Assembly: GCA_015233285.1 (NCBI GenBank)
Contig: JADFYA010000181.1
Location: 1 to 7,350 of the forward strand
Source: Deltaproteobacteria bacterium
GTDB taxonomy: Bacteria; Desulfobacterota; JADFXK01
DNA: 7,350 nt
Reading direction: 5' to 3'
In this document: in pieces, positions 7,350 through 7,350 of the stretch
Layout of the letters: the number at the start of each line of letters is the position of its first letter
Numbering within the stretch: position 1 is the first letter of the stretch
The notes under the pieces: generated by a model
The model's database searches: none
What the model was told of the DNA's origin: nothing
The model's input: only the letters and a program-made list of their open reading frames with translations
Position numbers and translations under genes: made by a program

Positions 7350-7350
7350 G

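Noticed and set aside
7287..7350. Plus-strand ATG frame open to the right edge (starts MNRLMLIFMS)
   Set aside because: Only 21 codons, a weak ribosome binding site and lying opposite an equally open minus-strand frame; it would need sequence beyond the edge.

Overview
The window is an F1Fo ATP synthase locus read entirely on the minus strand. In transcription order, from high to low coordinates, it holds a bactofilin, then atpF' (b'), atpF (b), atpH (delta), atpA (alpha), atpG (gamma), atpD (beta) and atpC (epsilon), followed by the N-terminal part of glmU, which runs off the left edge. All five F1 subunits and both peripheral-stalk b-type subunits are present and look intact. The membrane subunits a (atpB) and c (atpE) and the assembly factor atpI are not here. 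The gene upstream of b' is a bactofilin, so the Fo genes are split from this cluster.

The combination of a b'/b pair, a bactofilin directly upstream and separated atpB/atpE points to Desulfobacterota (the former Deltaproteobacteria). The b subunit with a signal-like N-terminus fits the same group. This is an inference from gene order and protein character; I cannot name a genus. Base composition looks moderate, with no patch suggesting recent transfer inside the genes.

Layout. 7350-7146: an unresolved stretch upstream of the bactofilin, one frame of which stays open from the window edge into the bactofilin. 7145-6741: bactofilin, with its start fixed by a strong ribosome binding site. 6740-6541: a 200-base AT-rich gap with a hairpin and the likely atp promoter (perfect TTGACA, weak -10), with A-tracts and an inverted repeat around the -35. 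6540-3445: atpF', atpF, atpH and atpA, tightly packed with overlapping stop and start codons. 3444-611: atpG, atpD and atpC separated by 27-49 bases. 591-558: a clear intrinsic terminator. 545-1: glmU, starting only 12 bases after the terminator T-tract.

Together the genes encode the catalytic head (alpha3 beta3 gamma epsilon), the delta linker and a b/b' heterodimeric stalk. Subunits a and c from elsewhere would complete the enzyme. GlmU makes UDP-N-acetylglucosamine for the cell envelope and bactofilin is a cytoskeletal scaffold, so the neighbours are cell-envelope functions. This is mostly an ordinary housekeeping region and I see no novel system. The points worth a second look are the terminator placed directly before glmU, the architecture of the intergenic promoter, the TTG start of atpH, the weak atpG ribosome binding site and the unassigned frame upstream of the bactofilin.
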